This document shows positions 1 through 8,680 of a stretch of DNA of 64,000 nt, one piece after another. Under the pieces are notes generated by a model. It was not told where the DNA came from and searched no databases. It worked only from the letters and a program-made list of their open reading frames with translations. Positions within the stretch are counted from its first letter, which is position 1; every line of letters begins with the position of its first letter. The position numbers and the translations under genes are program-made. The DNA comes from Mycolicibacterium psychrotolerans (GTDB lineage Bacteria; Actinomycetota; Actinomycetes; Mycobacteriales; Mycobacteriaceae): positions 3,472,001 to 3,536,000 of the forward strand of contig NZ_AP022574.1 of NCBI RefSeq assembly GCF_010729305.1, in the 5' to 3' direction.

Positions 1-485
1 CTCGGCTGGTCACCGTCGGGACCAACGATGTGTCCGCCCTCATCGACGTCGACCTGCCGACGGGTGGCGCTGCCGAGCAGCAGTGGCCGGCCGGGATCTG
101 GACGGTGACGGTACGGCTGCTGGTTCCGGGGGAGACGGTGCCCCGCATCACCAACGGCGCGGCCATGATGCTGGCGCCCGAACCCGTTCTGAGCCCCGCC
201 CCGACGGTGGCCCGCGACGCGGGCACCGGACGTGTGACGGTGACCCTTGGCGTGCGTCCCGAAGTGCGGCCATCGCAGACCGCGACACTGGGGCTGGGCA
301 CTGCCGTGGCACCCGCTGATGCGCGCGCCACGGCCGCGTCGACGCTGACGTTCCAGTTCGGTGTGGTGCCGGACGGGCAACAATGGGCCCGGCTGACGGT
401 CGACGGTGTCGAGAGCCAGCTCGTCGACCGGACCAAGACCCCGCCGACGTTCGATCCCACCCAACGGATCGCGGTGCCGGCATGA
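1..485 (+). CDS. DUF4255/Pvc16-type eCIS sheath terminator, C-terminal part
   Basis: The reading frame is open from base 3 with no start codon needed, so the gene begins upstream of the window and only its last 160 or so residues are seen. The visible part is a beta-rich, Ig-like domain (Val/Thr/Pro-rich, no Cys or membrane segment) such as follows the DUF4255 domain in actinobacterial Cis16/Afp16 proteins, which cap the contractile sheath and tube at the distal end. The assignment rests mostly on position: its stop codon overlaps the start of an AAA+ ATPase (ATGA at 482-485), the Cis16-Cis15 order seen in eCIS loci. The diagnostic DUF4255 half is missing from view, so the family call is an inference. 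Confidence 0.6.
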   Translation, partial: RLVTVGTNDVSALIDVDLPTGGAAEQQWPAGIWTVTVRLLVPGETVPRITNGAAMMLAPEPVLSPAPTVARDAGTGRVTVTLGVRPEVRPSQTATLGLGTAVAPADARATAASTLTFQFGVVPDGQQWARLTVDGVESQLVDRTKTPPTFDPTQRIAVPA

Positions 486-2380
486 GCGTGGTGAACGACG
501 TCCAGCCCTCCGCTCCGAGCGACGCCGAGCGGGGCAGGCCAGCACTACTCGCCGAGATCGATCGACTCAAGACGGTGCTCGGTGGCCACCTCGCAGAGTT
601 GCCGGTACACCCGCCGCCACACCCGTGCGCTGCGGACGGAATCGCCGATACCCTCGGCTTGTCGCCGTTCGAACGCGACGTATTGCTACTGGCGGCCGCC
701 ATCGAACTCGACAGCGAGGCAGCCCAACTGGTGGCGGCGTGCGGCGGAAGCAGCGATGGCCGTCCGACCCTCGGGCTGGCCCTTGCGGCATTACCCGATG
801 CGCACTGGGACGCGGTGTCGCCCGAACGCCCACTACGCCGCTGGCGGTTGGTCGATCTGGCCGGTGCAGGACCGCTGGTGACGCGGACGCTGGTGATCGA
901 CGAGCACGTGCTGCACTGCCTTACGGGCATCGCAGACACTGCAGGAAGCCTGGACGGGCTTGCGCTGCCGCCAATCTCACCCGTCGTGCTGATGCCCAGC
1001 CAGCGGACGGCGGTCGAGGAGCTCGCGCGGGCGGCGGCTGCGCTGCCCGGCCCGGTGCTGCTGCGCGTCGATGGCGAAGACCGCGATGCGGCGATCGCCG
1101 CCGCCGCGGCCATCGCGCAGCGGCTCGGCCTGACGCTGCTTCGGGTTCGGGATGTGAAGCTCGCCGATGTCGATCTCTCCACGGCCGCAACACTGCTCGA
1201 CCGTGAGGCCGTGATGGGTGCTCGGCTGGTCCTCACCGGAGATCAGCGGCTGCTGTCGCAGCTCGGGGCGCCCATGGTCGCCACCACCAACCCGGACGTC
1301 ACAGATTGCGGCTCTCGGACCGTGCTGGCCCACACCGTCAACCTTGCAGGGGCCACGGAGCAGACCGAGCGATGGGGTGCAGCGTTGTCGGGGGCGTGGC
1401 AGGCAGACGCATCGCTGCGCCGCACCGCCGTCGACCTGGCCCACCACTACCGGCTGCCTGCACGTTCCATCGACGCCATCGCCGCGGAGTGGGCCGCCGC
1501 CACCGACCACAGCGCAGGCGAACTGCAACGTCTGACGCGAGAGCGGGCTCGGGTCGGTCTCGGCGGGCTCGCCGACCGTGTCGAGCCCCGTGCCGGTTGG
1601 GACGACCTGGTCGTGCCCGAGGGGCTCGCCTCGCTGCTGCGCGACCTGACCAATCAGGTCCGGGGCCGCAGCGTCGTCTACGAGGACTGGGGTTTCGGGT
1701 CTCGGTCGAACCGCGGCTTCGGCATCAGCGCGCTGTTCGCGGGGGAGAGCGGCACCGGAAAGACCATGGCGGCCGAGGTGATCGCAGCAGAATTGGGCCT
1801 CGATCTGTACCGCATCGAACTGTCGGCGGTGGTGAGCAAGTACATCGGCGAGACCGAGAAGAATCTGCGCCGGGTGTTCGACGCCGCCGAAATCGGCGGC
1901 GCGGTACTGCTTTTCGACGAGGCCGACGCACTGTTCGGCCGCCGGGGCGAGGTCAAGGACAGCCACGACCGTTATGCCAATTTGGAAGTGGCATACCTGC
2001 TGCAACGGATGGAGAACTACCGCGGGCTGGCGATCCTTACCACCAATCTGCGGTCGAACGTGGACCGGGCGTTCCTGCGCCGGCTGCGCTTCGCCGTCCA
2101 GTTCCCCTTCCCGGATCAAGCGCTGCGCACCGAGATCTGGCGCAAGGCATTCCCGCCACAGACGCCGACCGAGGGCCTGGATCCGGCGGCGCTGGCCCAC
2201 CTGCAGATCCCAGGCGGTTCCATTCACGCGATCGCGCTGTCCGCCGCATTCGCCGCGGCCGAACAGGGCACTCCGGTACGGCCCGAGCACGTTCTGTACG
2301 CGGCCAGAGTCGACTACGCCAAGGCCGAGCGCACGCTGACCGACACCGAGATGCGGGCCGTCACGGGGACGGTGCGATGA
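482..2380 (+). CDS. AAA+ ATPase of eCIS cluster (Cis15/Afp15-like)
   Basis: 632 aa. The C-terminal third is a classical AAA+ module: Walker A GESGTGKT at residues 421-428 (Lys427), Walker B LLFDEAD with Asp479/Glu480, a sensor-1 TTNLRSN segment and an RRLRF arginine-finger-like stretch. The N-terminal 400 residues are an Ala/Leu-rich helical domain as in Afp15/Pvc15. These ATPases are needed for assembly or stability of the contractile sheath in Afp/PVC-type particles and are cytosolic. The ATG at 482 is chosen because it overlaps the preceding stop by 4 bases; an earlier in-frame ATG at 383 would overlap the upstream gene by 100 bases. A following 79-aa gene overlaps its stop in the same way. 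Confidence 0.9.
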   Translation: MSVVNDVQPSAPSDAERGRPALLAEIDRLKTVLGGHLAELPVHPPPHPCAADGIADTLGLSPFERDVLLLAAAIELDSEAAQLVAACGGSSDGRPTLGLALAALPDAHWDAVSPERPLRRWRLVDLAGAGPLVTRTLVIDEHVLHCLTGIADTAGSLDGLALPPISPVVLMPSQRTAVEELARAAAALPGPVLLRVDGEDRDAAIAAAAAIAQRLGLTLLRVRDVKLADVDLSTAATLLDREAVMGARLVLTGDQRLLSQLGAPMVATTNPDVTDCGSRTVLAHTVNLAGATEQTERWGAALSGAWQADASLRRTAVDLAHHYRLPARSIDAIAAEWAAATDHSAGELQRLTRERARVGLGGLADRVEPRAGWDDLVVPEGLASLLRDLTNQVRGRSVVYEDWGFGSRSNRGFGISALFAGESGTGKTMAAEVIAAELGLDLYRIELSAVVSKYIGETEKNLRRVFDAAEIGGAVLLFDEADALFGRRGEVKDSHDRYANLEVAYLLQRMENYRGLAILTTNLRSNVDRAFLRRLRFAVQFPFPDQALRTEIWRKAFPPQTPTEGLDPAALAHLQIPGGSIHAIALSAAFAAAEQGTPVRPEHVLYAARVDYAKAERTLTDTEMRAVTGTVR

Positions 2381-2616
2381 CCGAGATGCGGATCGACATC
2401 GAGTGTCTCGAGCTTCGGGGACTACCGACGTCTTATCGCGAGACGCTGCCGCCATTGCTCGAACAACACCTCGATGCGCTGGCCCGCGGCGGCACACCCG
2501 AATCCGCCGCGGGAGGCGGTGTGGCCATTGTCGCCGACCGGGTGGCACGGGAAGTCTGGCACTCCGTGCAGCACTCGATGCGGCCGCCGATGGCGGGGAC
2601 GGGAGGTGCGACATGA
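2377..2616 (+). CDS. Small conserved eCIS-operon protein of unknown function
   Basis: 79 aa, mildly acidic at the N-terminus (begins MTEMRIDIECLELRGL), then a helical stretch with LEQHLDALA and an Ala/Val-rich segment; no signal peptide or membrane segment. It overlaps the ATPase stop (ATGA) and its own stop overlaps the next start, so it is translated as part of the operon. Small genes occupy this position between the ATPase and the tube/baseplate genes in actinobacterial eCIS loci. No motif that names a function was recognised. The coding call rests on coupling at both ends and in-frame fit. Confidence 0.7.
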   Translation: MTEMRIDIECLELRGLPTSYRETLPPLLEQHLDALARGGTPESAAGGGVAIVADRVAREVWHSVQHSMRPPMAGTGGAT

Positions 2617-3251
2617 CGTCGCCACGCATGATCAAGGGCGGCATCGTGCAGGTCGATCCGGCCAGCGGAACGCGATTGAAAGTAATTGCGCTGCAATACA
2701 ATCCCGATTCACTGAGTCGGACTCTGCAGATCCAGGCCAGCGGGACAGAGGGTGGCGATCGATCGCAGGCGCTGCGCCTGCGGGGAGCCGCGGTGGAGAC
2801 CATCAAGCTCGAGGCCGAGGTGGACGCCACCGACCAACTCGCCGCCGCCGAACCGGCCGCATGCAGTCTCGGCATCCACCCTCAGCTCGCCACCCTGGAA
2901 CTACTCGTCCAGCCGACTTCGGCAGCGTTGCAGGCGAACGATGCGATGAGCCGTTCGGGTGTGCTGGAGGTGCTGCCCCTCGAGGCCCCGCTGACGCTGT
3001 TCGTATGGGGGCGCAATCGAGTCGTTCCAGTGCGCATCACCGACCTGTCGGTGACAGAGGAGGCCTTTGACGTCAACCTCAACCCGATACGGGCGAAGGT
3101 CTCGCTCGGCCTGCGTGTGCTCTCCGTCGACGACCTCGGGTTCGACAGCCGCGGCGGGGCACTGTATCTCACCTATCTGCGTTCCCGCGAATCACTGGCT
3201 GGACGATCCGCATCGGCCAACCTGTCCGCCCTAGGCCTGGAGGTGATCTGA
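2613..3251 (+). CDS. CIS tube/LysM baseplate adaptor (Cis7/Afp7-like)
   Basis: 212 aa. The N-terminal region contains KVIALQYNPDSLSRTL (about residues 23-38), the hallmark of the contractile injection system tube-protein N-terminal domain found in Afp7/Pvc7 (compare QYNP near the start of gp53/gp54-type baseplate proteins). The middle has a beta-rich segment with FVWGRNRVVPVRI, followed by NPIRAKVSLGLRVL, typical of the same family. Such proteins link the inner tube to the hub of the baseplate. The protein lacks a clear C-terminal LysM domain; that function may be supplied by the next gene, a separate small LysM-like protein. Start at 2613 chosen from the 4-base overlap. Confidence 0.8.
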   Translation: MTSPRMIKGGIVQVDPASGTRLKVIALQYNPDSLSRTLQIQASGTEGGDRSQALRLRGAAVETIKLEAEVDATDQLAAAEPAACSLGIHPQLATLELLVQPTSAALQANDAMSRSGVLEVLPLEAPLTLFVWGRNRVVPVRITDLSVTEEAFDVNLNPIRAKVSLGLRVLSVDDLGFDSRGGALYLTYLRSRESLAGRSASANLSALGLEVI

Positions 3252-3252
3252 G

Positions 3253-3630
3253 ATGCCGACCGACCCGATCCAGGCACTGCTGGGCGCCGGCGTGGTGCCC
3301 TCGGTGGCGTTCCCGCCAACATCGCGCTACGCGCAGGTTGGTGTCGCGACCTACGCGCGCGTCGCAGCTCCGGGTGAGGAGCCGGTGCCGGTCGCGTTCC
3401 TGCGCCGCCGGCTCGCCCCGTCCCCCGAACGTTTCGCCCTGCTCTACGAGTACAGCTGCGTCGAGCGCGACCGCCGTGACCTCGTCGCCGCGGTCCAGCT
3501 GAGCGACCCCGAACTGTGGTGGCGGCTCGCCGACGCCAACGGCGTCATCGACCCGGCCACCATGACGATCCCGGTCGGGCGGATCCTGCGAATCACCAAT
3601 GCCGAGAACATCATCGGACCGGCATTATGA
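3253..3630 (+). CDS. Small LysM/tail protein X-like baseplate protein
   Basis: 125 aa. The C-terminal half (from about residue 60) reads as a tail-protein-X/LysM-like fold: LYEYSCVERDRRDLVAA, then DPELWWRLADANGV and DPATMTIPVGRILRI, matching the usual pattern of a WWRLADAN helix followed by a P-G-R-I strand. In other eCIS this LysM domain is fused to the Cis7 protein that lies directly upstream; here it is a separate gene beginning one base after that stop. It probably helps fix the hub inside the baseplate. No signal sequence. The domain call is from pattern, without a profile search. Confidence 0.7.
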   Translation: MPTDPIQALLGAGVVPSVAFPPTSRYAQVGVATYARVAAPGEEPVPVAFLRRRLAPSPERFALLYEYSCVERDRRDLVAAVQLSDPELWWRLADANGVIDPATMTIPVGRILRITNAENIIGPAL

Positions 3631-4763
3631 CACTTGCACCGCCGCCTGTCCGGCTCCAGATCTACACCGGACCCGCTGTGCCGCTGCCCGCCCCGAAGGT
3701 GGTGATGGACGCACTGCGCGAGGTGACCGTCGAATCAGGTTCGGGTGACACCCAGAGCGGCTTCGAGCTGGTCTTCGACGTGCCGAAGAAGTCGCCGCTG
3801 AACATCCTGTTCCTGCTCGCCGGCGGGGCGGCCATTCCGGTTATGCGGGTGGTGGTGGCCGTCACCGTCGGAGGCACGACCGAGGTCCTGGTGGACGGCG
3901 TGGTCACCCATCATGAGATAAAGACCGACGGACCCACTTCGACGCTACGGGTGAAGGGCAAGGACCTCACCGCGCTGATGGATTACATCCAACTCGACGG
4001 GCTGCCGTACCCGGCTATGCCGCCGGCCGCACGAGTACTGCTGGTGCTCGCCAAATATGCGTTCCTGGGTTGCATTCCGCTAGTGATCCCGACAATCGTC
4101 CAGGACATCCCGATCCCCATCGGACGCATACCCCGCCACCAGGGCACCGACTACAAGTACGTGGCCGCCCTGGCGGCCGAGGCCGGTTATGCCTTCTACA
4201 TCGACCCTGGGCCGGTGCCCGGCGTGAGCAAGGCCTACTGGGGTCCAGAGATCCGGATCGGCGTGCCGCAGCCTGCGCTCAACGCCGGGCTGGACGGCCC
4301 GCATGACAACGTCACGGCGCTGAACTTCACGTTCGACAAGGAGAAGAAGGAGTTCCCGGTGGTGTTCATCCAGGAATCCACCACCAAGGCGCCGATTCCT
4401 ATCCCGCTCCCGGACATCAGTCCGTTGAATCCACCCCTTGGCGTCGTGCCGCCGCTGCCGCCGAAGATCAAGTTCCTCAAGGACACGGCAAAACTCAATC
4501 CGCTCGGCGCGGTGCTCAAGGGCCTGTCGTATGCCGCGGGGCACTCCGACGTCGTGTTCGCCACGGGTTCGCTGGATGTCGCGCGATACGGGCGCGTGCT
4601 CAAGTCCCGCCGGCTCGTCGGTGTGCGCGGTGCCGGCGATGCGTTCAACGGCCTGTATTACGTGACTCAGGTGACGCATCAGATCAAGCGGGGCGCGTTC
4701 ACGCAGAGCTTCGGTCTGGCCCGAAACGGGCTGCTGTCCACGGTGCCGGCGGTACCGGCATGA
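3627..4763 (+). CDS. gp27-like spike hub protein (phage late control D / VgrG N-terminal type)
   Basis: 378 aa. It has the length and composition of phage late-control gene D/gp27-like hub proteins: an N-terminal beta domain (LQIYTGPAVPLP), a central domain with YKYVAALAAEAGYAFYIDPG (about residues 175-194) typical of the D-protein core, and a C-terminal GVRGAGDAFNGLYYVTQVTH strand that is conserved before the gp27 end. In Afp8 and VgrG, gp27- and gp5-like parts are one chain; here the gp5-like part is the next gene, so the spike is split. It should form the trimeric hub below the tube. Start overlaps the previous stop (ATGA). Confidence 0.85.
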   Translation: MTLAPPPVRLQIYTGPAVPLPAPKVVMDALREVTVESGSGDTQSGFELVFDVPKKSPLNILFLLAGGAAIPVMRVVVAVTVGGTTEVLVDGVVTHHEIKTDGPTSTLRVKGKDLTALMDYIQLDGLPYPAMPPAARVLLVLAKYAFLGCIPLVIPTIVQDIPIPIGRIPRHQGTDYKYVAALAAEAGYAFYIDPGPVPGVSKAYWGPEIRIGVPQPALNAGLDGPHDNVTALNFTFDKEKKEFPVVFIQESTTKAPIPIPLPDISPLNPPLGVVPPLPPKIKFLKDTAKLNPLGAVLKGLSYAAGHSDVVFATGSLDVARYGRVLKSRRLVGVRGAGDAFNGLYYVTQVTHQIKRGAFTQSFGLARNGLLSTVPAVPA

Positions 4764-5290
4764 CCACGCTCGATTCGCAGACCAACAGGGTCGCGTACTA
4801 CGGCAAGTATCGCGCCACCTGTGTCAACAACATCGACCCGATGCTGCAGGGCCGCATCCAGCTGATCGTGCCCGACGTCAGTGCCGTTGCGCCGACGTCG
4901 TGGGCCATGCCGTGTTTCCCGGTCACCGGCATCCAGAACGGGGTCTTCACCGTACCGCCGATCGGGGCGGGTGTGTGGGTGGAGTTCGAACAGGGCGACC
5001 CCGATTACCCGATCTGGGTGGGCGGCTACTACGCCCCGGCCGACGTGCCTGCCGCCGCCCGGTTGGTGCCGCCGGGCCTGTCCGGCTTCACCTTTCAGAC
5101 AACGCTGCAGAACAGCATCACCGTCAGCGACACCCCGGGACCCACGGGCGGCATCCTGATCAAGACCACCACGGGGGCCATGATCGCGGTCAACGATCTC
5201 GGCATCACCATCAGCAACGGCAAGGGCGCGACGATCACCATGGTCGGCCCTGCCGTTGACATCAATGTCGGCGCCCTGACGGTGATTTGA
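4760..5290 (+). CDS. Phage baseplate assembly protein V / gp5-like spike
   Basis: 176 aa. An N-terminal OB-fold of the gp5/gpV type is visible: YGKYRATCVNNIDPMLQGRI, then PPIGAGVWVEFEQGDP and YPIWVGGYY, the canonical GAGVWVEFE.GD...P.W.G pattern. The C-terminal third is a short beta-prism with alternating hydrophobic residues (ILIKTTTGAMIAV, ITISNG, ITMVG), expected for the trimeric needle. It overlaps the gp27-like gene by 4 bases and is followed by a PAAR-like protein, giving the order hub, spike, tip. No lysozyme insertion is present, unlike T4 gp5. Confidence 0.9.
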   Translation: MTTLDSQTNRVAYYGKYRATCVNNIDPMLQGRIQLIVPDVSAVAPTSWAMPCFPVTGIQNGVFTVPPIGAGVWVEFEQGDPDYPIWVGGYYAPADVPAAARLVPPGLSGFTFQTTLQNSITVSDTPGPTGGILIKTTTGAMIAVNDLGITISNGKGATITMVGPAVDINVGALTVI

Positions 5291-5301
5291 GGTCCCTGCC
5301 G

Positions 5302-5619
5302 ATGCCCACTCCGATCCTCCATCTCGGCGCCACGGTGATGTGCACACACGCCGGCAGCGCACAGGCGGCCAGCCCCTTCCCGCGCGTCACGGTCAGCGGC
5401 CAGCCCGTCGTGACCCTGTCCACGGTGTACGTCATTGTGGGCTGCGCGCTGACGTCGACGCCCACTCCGCCGTGTGTCGCCGGGCAGTGGGTGGTGGGCG
5501 CCGTCCGCGTGCTGGCCGGCGGCGTACCGGTGGCCGTGCAGTCGGGTACCGCGATCGCCACGCCGACCGGCACGCCGATGCTGCCGTTGGTCGTACAACC
5601 GAGGGCGATGGCGACATGA
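5302..5619 (+). CDS. PAAR-like spike tip protein (Cis10-like)
   Basis: 105 aa. Gly/Val/Pro-rich beta protein starting MPTPILHLGATVMCTHAG, with His7 and Cys/His spacing reminiscent of the metal-binding tip of PAAR and PAAR-like proteins, and further paired turns SGQPVVTLS and GVPVAVQSG that fit the cone-shaped repeat. Its place right after the gp5-like spike supports the role of tip. A TTG at 5287 overlaps the previous stop, but the ATG at 5302 is preferred because homologues of this type begin a few residues before the first strand. It overlaps the gp25 gene by 4 bases. Confidence 0.75.
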   Translation: MPTPILHLGATVMCTHAGSAQAASPFPRVTVSGQPVVTLSTVYVIVGCALTSTPTPPCVAGQWVVGAVRVLAGGVPVAVQSGTAIATPTGTPMLPLVVQPRAMAT

Positions 5620-5981
5620 CCGTCGACTTCCCCTGGCAGCTCGACGGCCGTGGCCGCACCGCCGTCACCGACCAGGACGATCACATCCGCGACCTCATCG
5701 AGCAGGTGCTGTTCACCACGCCGGGAGAGCGGGTGATGCGGCCCGACTTCGGCAGTGGGCTGCTGGCCATGGTGTTCGAGCCCGGCGGTCCCGAAGCGGC
5801 CGCCGCCGCGCAGTACCTCGTGCAGTCGGCGCTCGAGCGGGAACTCGCCGATCTGATCGCGGTCCAGGCCGTCGAGGTCGAAGCGATCGATGCGGCCATC
5901 GTCGTCACCGTCTCCTACGTCGTTCGCCGCACCCAGACCCAATCGGTCGCGACGTTCTCGGCGCCGGGCGGTGCACCATGA
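5616..5981 (+). CDS. gp25/W-like baseplate wedge protein (Cis9-like)
   Basis: 121 aa, the usual length for gp25. The family pattern is plain: DFPWQLDGRGRTAVTDQDDH, DLIEQVLFTTPGERVMRPDF (residues about 29-48) and a conserved FGSGLLAMVFEP. The TTPGER.M.P.FG.GL stretch is the gp25 core that seals the sheath-baseplate junction in contractile tails, type VI secretion (TssE) and eCIS. Both ends overlap neighbours by 4 bases. A confident structural assignment. Confidence 0.93.
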   Translation: MTVDFPWQLDGRGRTAVTDQDDHIRDLIEQVLFTTPGERVMRPDFGSGLLAMVFEPGGPEAAAAAQYLVQSALERELADLIAVQAVEVEAIDAAIVVTVSYVVRRTQTQSVATFSAPGGAP

Positions 5982-8680
5982 CGATGTTCGCGTGCGGCAA
6001 CGCCCGCCGACTACTCGCCGTGAAGCTGGCCGGAGTGCTCGACGGCATCGAGTACGTCGAGGTCCGCGACACTGCGGAGACCGATCCAGCGAAAAAGGCA
6101 CTGCGACAGCGCACTTTGTACGTGCGGATGCTCAAGCCGGTGACCGCGGTCCCGACCGTTGTGATCGACGGCGGCGAACGCATCGCGAGCGTCGACGTGC
6201 AGTGGGCGTTTGCGGCGACCGCACTGCCTGCGGCTGAGGCCTATCTGGCAGTCGACCTCGACGAGCCCGACCATGTGCTCGTCGTGCGCACCGCCGAGCG
6301 CGGTGACTTTTCGCGCTACCGCCTGGCCTTGGTTGCCACTCCTGGCAGCGACGACCCGCCGGCGGGGTTCGACCCGCTGCTCGCCGAGGTGACGTTCTCG
6401 TTCAAGGCCGAATGCCCAAGCGATTTCGACTGCAAAGAGGACTGCGCGTGTCCGCCGCAGACGCACACCGCGCCGACGATCGACTACCTGGCCAAGGACT
6501 TCCAGGGCTTCCGCCGCATCATGCTGGAGCGGATGGCCCAACTGGCGCCCGGCTGGACGGAGCGCAACGCCGCCGACGTCGGTGTCACCCTGGTGGAACT
6601 CATGGCCTACGTCGGAGACGAGCTCTCCTACCGCCAGGATGCCGTCGCCACCGAGGCCTACCTCGGCACCGCCCGCTCGCGCATTTCGCTGCGCCGGCTC
6701 GCCCGCCTCGTCGACTACCGGATGCACGACGGCTGCAACGCCCGCACCTGGGTGCAGGTACACGTCCAGGCGCCGGCCGTCATCCTGCCGCAGGGCACGA
6801 CGCTGCTGTCGACGGTGCCTGGCCTCCCGTCCCGCATCGCACCGGATTCGCCGGACCATCACGCCGCGCGGGACGCCCATCCCGTGGTATTCGAAACGGT
6901 CGAGGAGGCCGTTCTGGATGACGATCTCAACGAGATGCGGCTGTGGATGTGGGGAGACCTTGACTGCTGCCTACCCGCGGGTGCCACCACGGCCACGCTG
7001 CGCGGGCATCACCCGGCGCTACGGGCAGGCGACGTCGTCGTCATCGCCGAAACCATCTCTCCCACAACGGGTAAGGCTGCGGACGCGGATCCGGGTAGAC
7101 GCTTCGCGGTGCGTCTGGTCGACGTGAGTGATGGCGCGGACCCGTCAGGCGCACTCTTCCCAGGCGGAACCACCGAGATCACCCACCTGCGCTGGCGCGA
7201 CGAGGACGCGCTGCCCGGGCCGGTGTGCCTGAGCGCCGGGGAGCAGGAAACCGCGTGCGTATGGGGCAACATCGTGCTGGCCGACCACGGCGAGACGGTG
7301 CCCGACGAAGAGCTCAGCCCGCTCGAGGCACGGAACCCCGTGTTGATCCCGCGGGGTGACGACGGGTGCGGGGACACCGCGGCCGAGGCCTTGCCACCGC
7401 GCTACCGTCCCACGTTGCAGCAACGGCCCCTGACCCGCTGCGTGGCCGCGCCTGCGGAGGTGCTGACGGAGTTGCCGTTCACCGCGGTGCTGGCCGCCGA
7501 GCTGGCCACCGGTCAATCGGGTGACCAGTTGGAGGCCGCGTTCGCCGTACTCGACCTGCCGATGCCGGACGGCAGCGCGATCCGGGGCGTCGCGCCGCTG
7601 TGGTCGGTCAGTTCGTCCGGCCGGGCGTGGCTGCTACGTGAACGTGACGGCATGCTGCAAGTGCTCGCCGAGGCAGCGCCCGCGGCATGCGCGCTGGGCA
7701 CCGACACAGGCGGCGCACGGCCCGCGCTGTCCCTGCGCGGGGTGTACGCGGCCAGGACCGATACCTGGGAACCGGTCGTCGATCTGTTGGGCAGCAACAG
7801 GTTCGATCGGGACTTCGTCGCCGAGACTGAGTTCGACGGCGTCGTCACGCTGCGGTTCGGCGACGGCGAACACGGCCTGCGCCCACCGGTGGGCACGGAG
7901 TTCTCGGCCACCTACCGGGTAGGCAACGGCGTGGCGGGCAACGTGGGCCGGGCCGGCCTCGCCCACGCCGTCACCGCGGTGACCGCCATCGACAAGGTGA
8001 TGAATCCGTTGCCGGCCGGGGGCGGGGCGGAACCCGAAACCGCCGACGAGGTGCGCCGCGACGCTCCCTACGCGTTCGCCGTGCAGCAGCGTGCCGTCAC
8101 CGAGGCCGACTACGCCGAGGTCAGCCAGCGCAACCGCGAGGTGCAGCGGGCGGCTGCCACCTTCCGCTGGACCGGTTCGTGGCACACGGTTTTCGTGACG
8201 GCCGACCGGTTCGGCGGCGGTCCCGTCGACGCCGCGTTCGAGGGCAGGCTGCGCGACTGGCTGGAACGGTTCCGGATGGTGGGCTATGACCTGGAAGTCG
8301 ACTCGCCGGTATTCGTTCCGCTCGACATCAGCCTGCACGTGTGCGTCGTGCCCGGGTACTTCCGGTCCGACGTGGCCAGCGAGTTGCGGGCGGTGCTCTC
8401 CGACGGTGTGCTGTCCGACGGGAGCCTCGGGCTGTTCCATCCCGACAACCTCACGTTCGGGCAACCGGTCTACCTCTCGTCGGTGCTCGCCGCCACCCAC
8501 GCCGTACGCGGAGTGCAGTCGGTGAAGACGACTCGGTTTGAACGCCAACGCCTTCCACAGACCAGCGGGCTGGCCGACGGGCTGCTGCCCATGGGTCGGT
8601 TGGAGATCGCCAGGCTCGATGACGACCCCAACTTCCCCGAACGCGGCGTCCTCGAGCTGACTTTCGGAGGTGGCTCGTGA
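5978..8680 (+). CDS. Large baseplate wedge protein (Cis11-like putative baseplate assembly protein)
   Basis: 900 aa. It contains the signature of the putative baseplate assembly protein/gp6-J family: YLAKDFQGFRRIMLERMAQL around residues 170-190, followed by TLVELMAYVGDELSYRQDA and EAYLGTARSRISLRRLARL, and a C-terminal gpJ-like part (DEVRRDAPYAFAVQQRAVTE, then EADYAEVSQ). Four cysteines lie in a short acidic loop (Cys146, 152, 156, 158) just before this core, a possible metal or disulfide site. The protein forms the wedge ring round the hub. Start ATG 5978 overlaps the gp25 stop. Length fits actinobacterial Cis11. Confidence 0.9.
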   Translation: MTMFACGNARRLLAVKLAGVLDGIEYVEVRDTAETDPAKKALRQRTLYVRMLKPVTAVPTVVIDGGERIASVDVQWAFAATALPAAEAYLAVDLDEPDHVLVVRTAERGDFSRYRLALVATPGSDDPPAGFDPLLAEVTFSFKAECPSDFDCKEDCACPPQTHTAPTIDYLAKDFQGFRRIMLERMAQLAPGWTERNAADVGVTLVELMAYVGDELSYRQDAVATEAYLGTARSRISLRRLARLVDYRMHDGCNARTWVQVHVQAPAVILPQGTTLLSTVPGLPSRIAPDSPDHHAARDAHPVVFETVEEAVLDDDLNEMRLWMWGDLDCCLPAGATTATLRGHHPALRAGDVVVIAETISPTTGKAADADPGRRFAVRLVDVSDGADPSGALFPGGTTEITHLRWRDEDALPGPVCLSAGEQETACVWGNIVLADHGETVPDEELSPLEARNPVLIPRGDDGCGDTAAEALPPRYRPTLQQRPLTRCVAAPAEVLTELPFTAVLAAELATGQSGDQLEAAFAVLDLPMPDGSAIRGVAPLWSVSSSGRAWLLRERDGMLQVLAEAAPAACALGTDTGGARPALSLRGVYAARTDTWEPVVDLLGSNRFDRDFVAETEFDGVVTLRFGDGEHGLRPPVGTEFSATYRVGNGVAGNVGRAGLAHAVTAVTAIDKVMNPLPAGGGAEPETADEVRRDAPYAFAVQQRAVTEADYAEVSQRNREVQRAAATFRWTGSWHTVFVTADRFGGGPVDAAFEGRLRDWLERFRMVGYDLEVDSPVFVPLDISLHVCVVPGYFRSDVASELRAVLSDGVLSDGSLGLFHPDNLTFGQPVYLSSVLAATHAVRGVQSVKTTRFERQRLPQTSGLADGLLPMGRLEIARLDDDPNFPERGVLELTFGGGS

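Noticed and set aside
977..2875. Long minus-strand open frame of 632 codons
   Set aside because: It is antisense to the AAA+ ATPase and the tube gene, which have strong motifs and translational coupling; it is a by-product of GC-rich codon bias.
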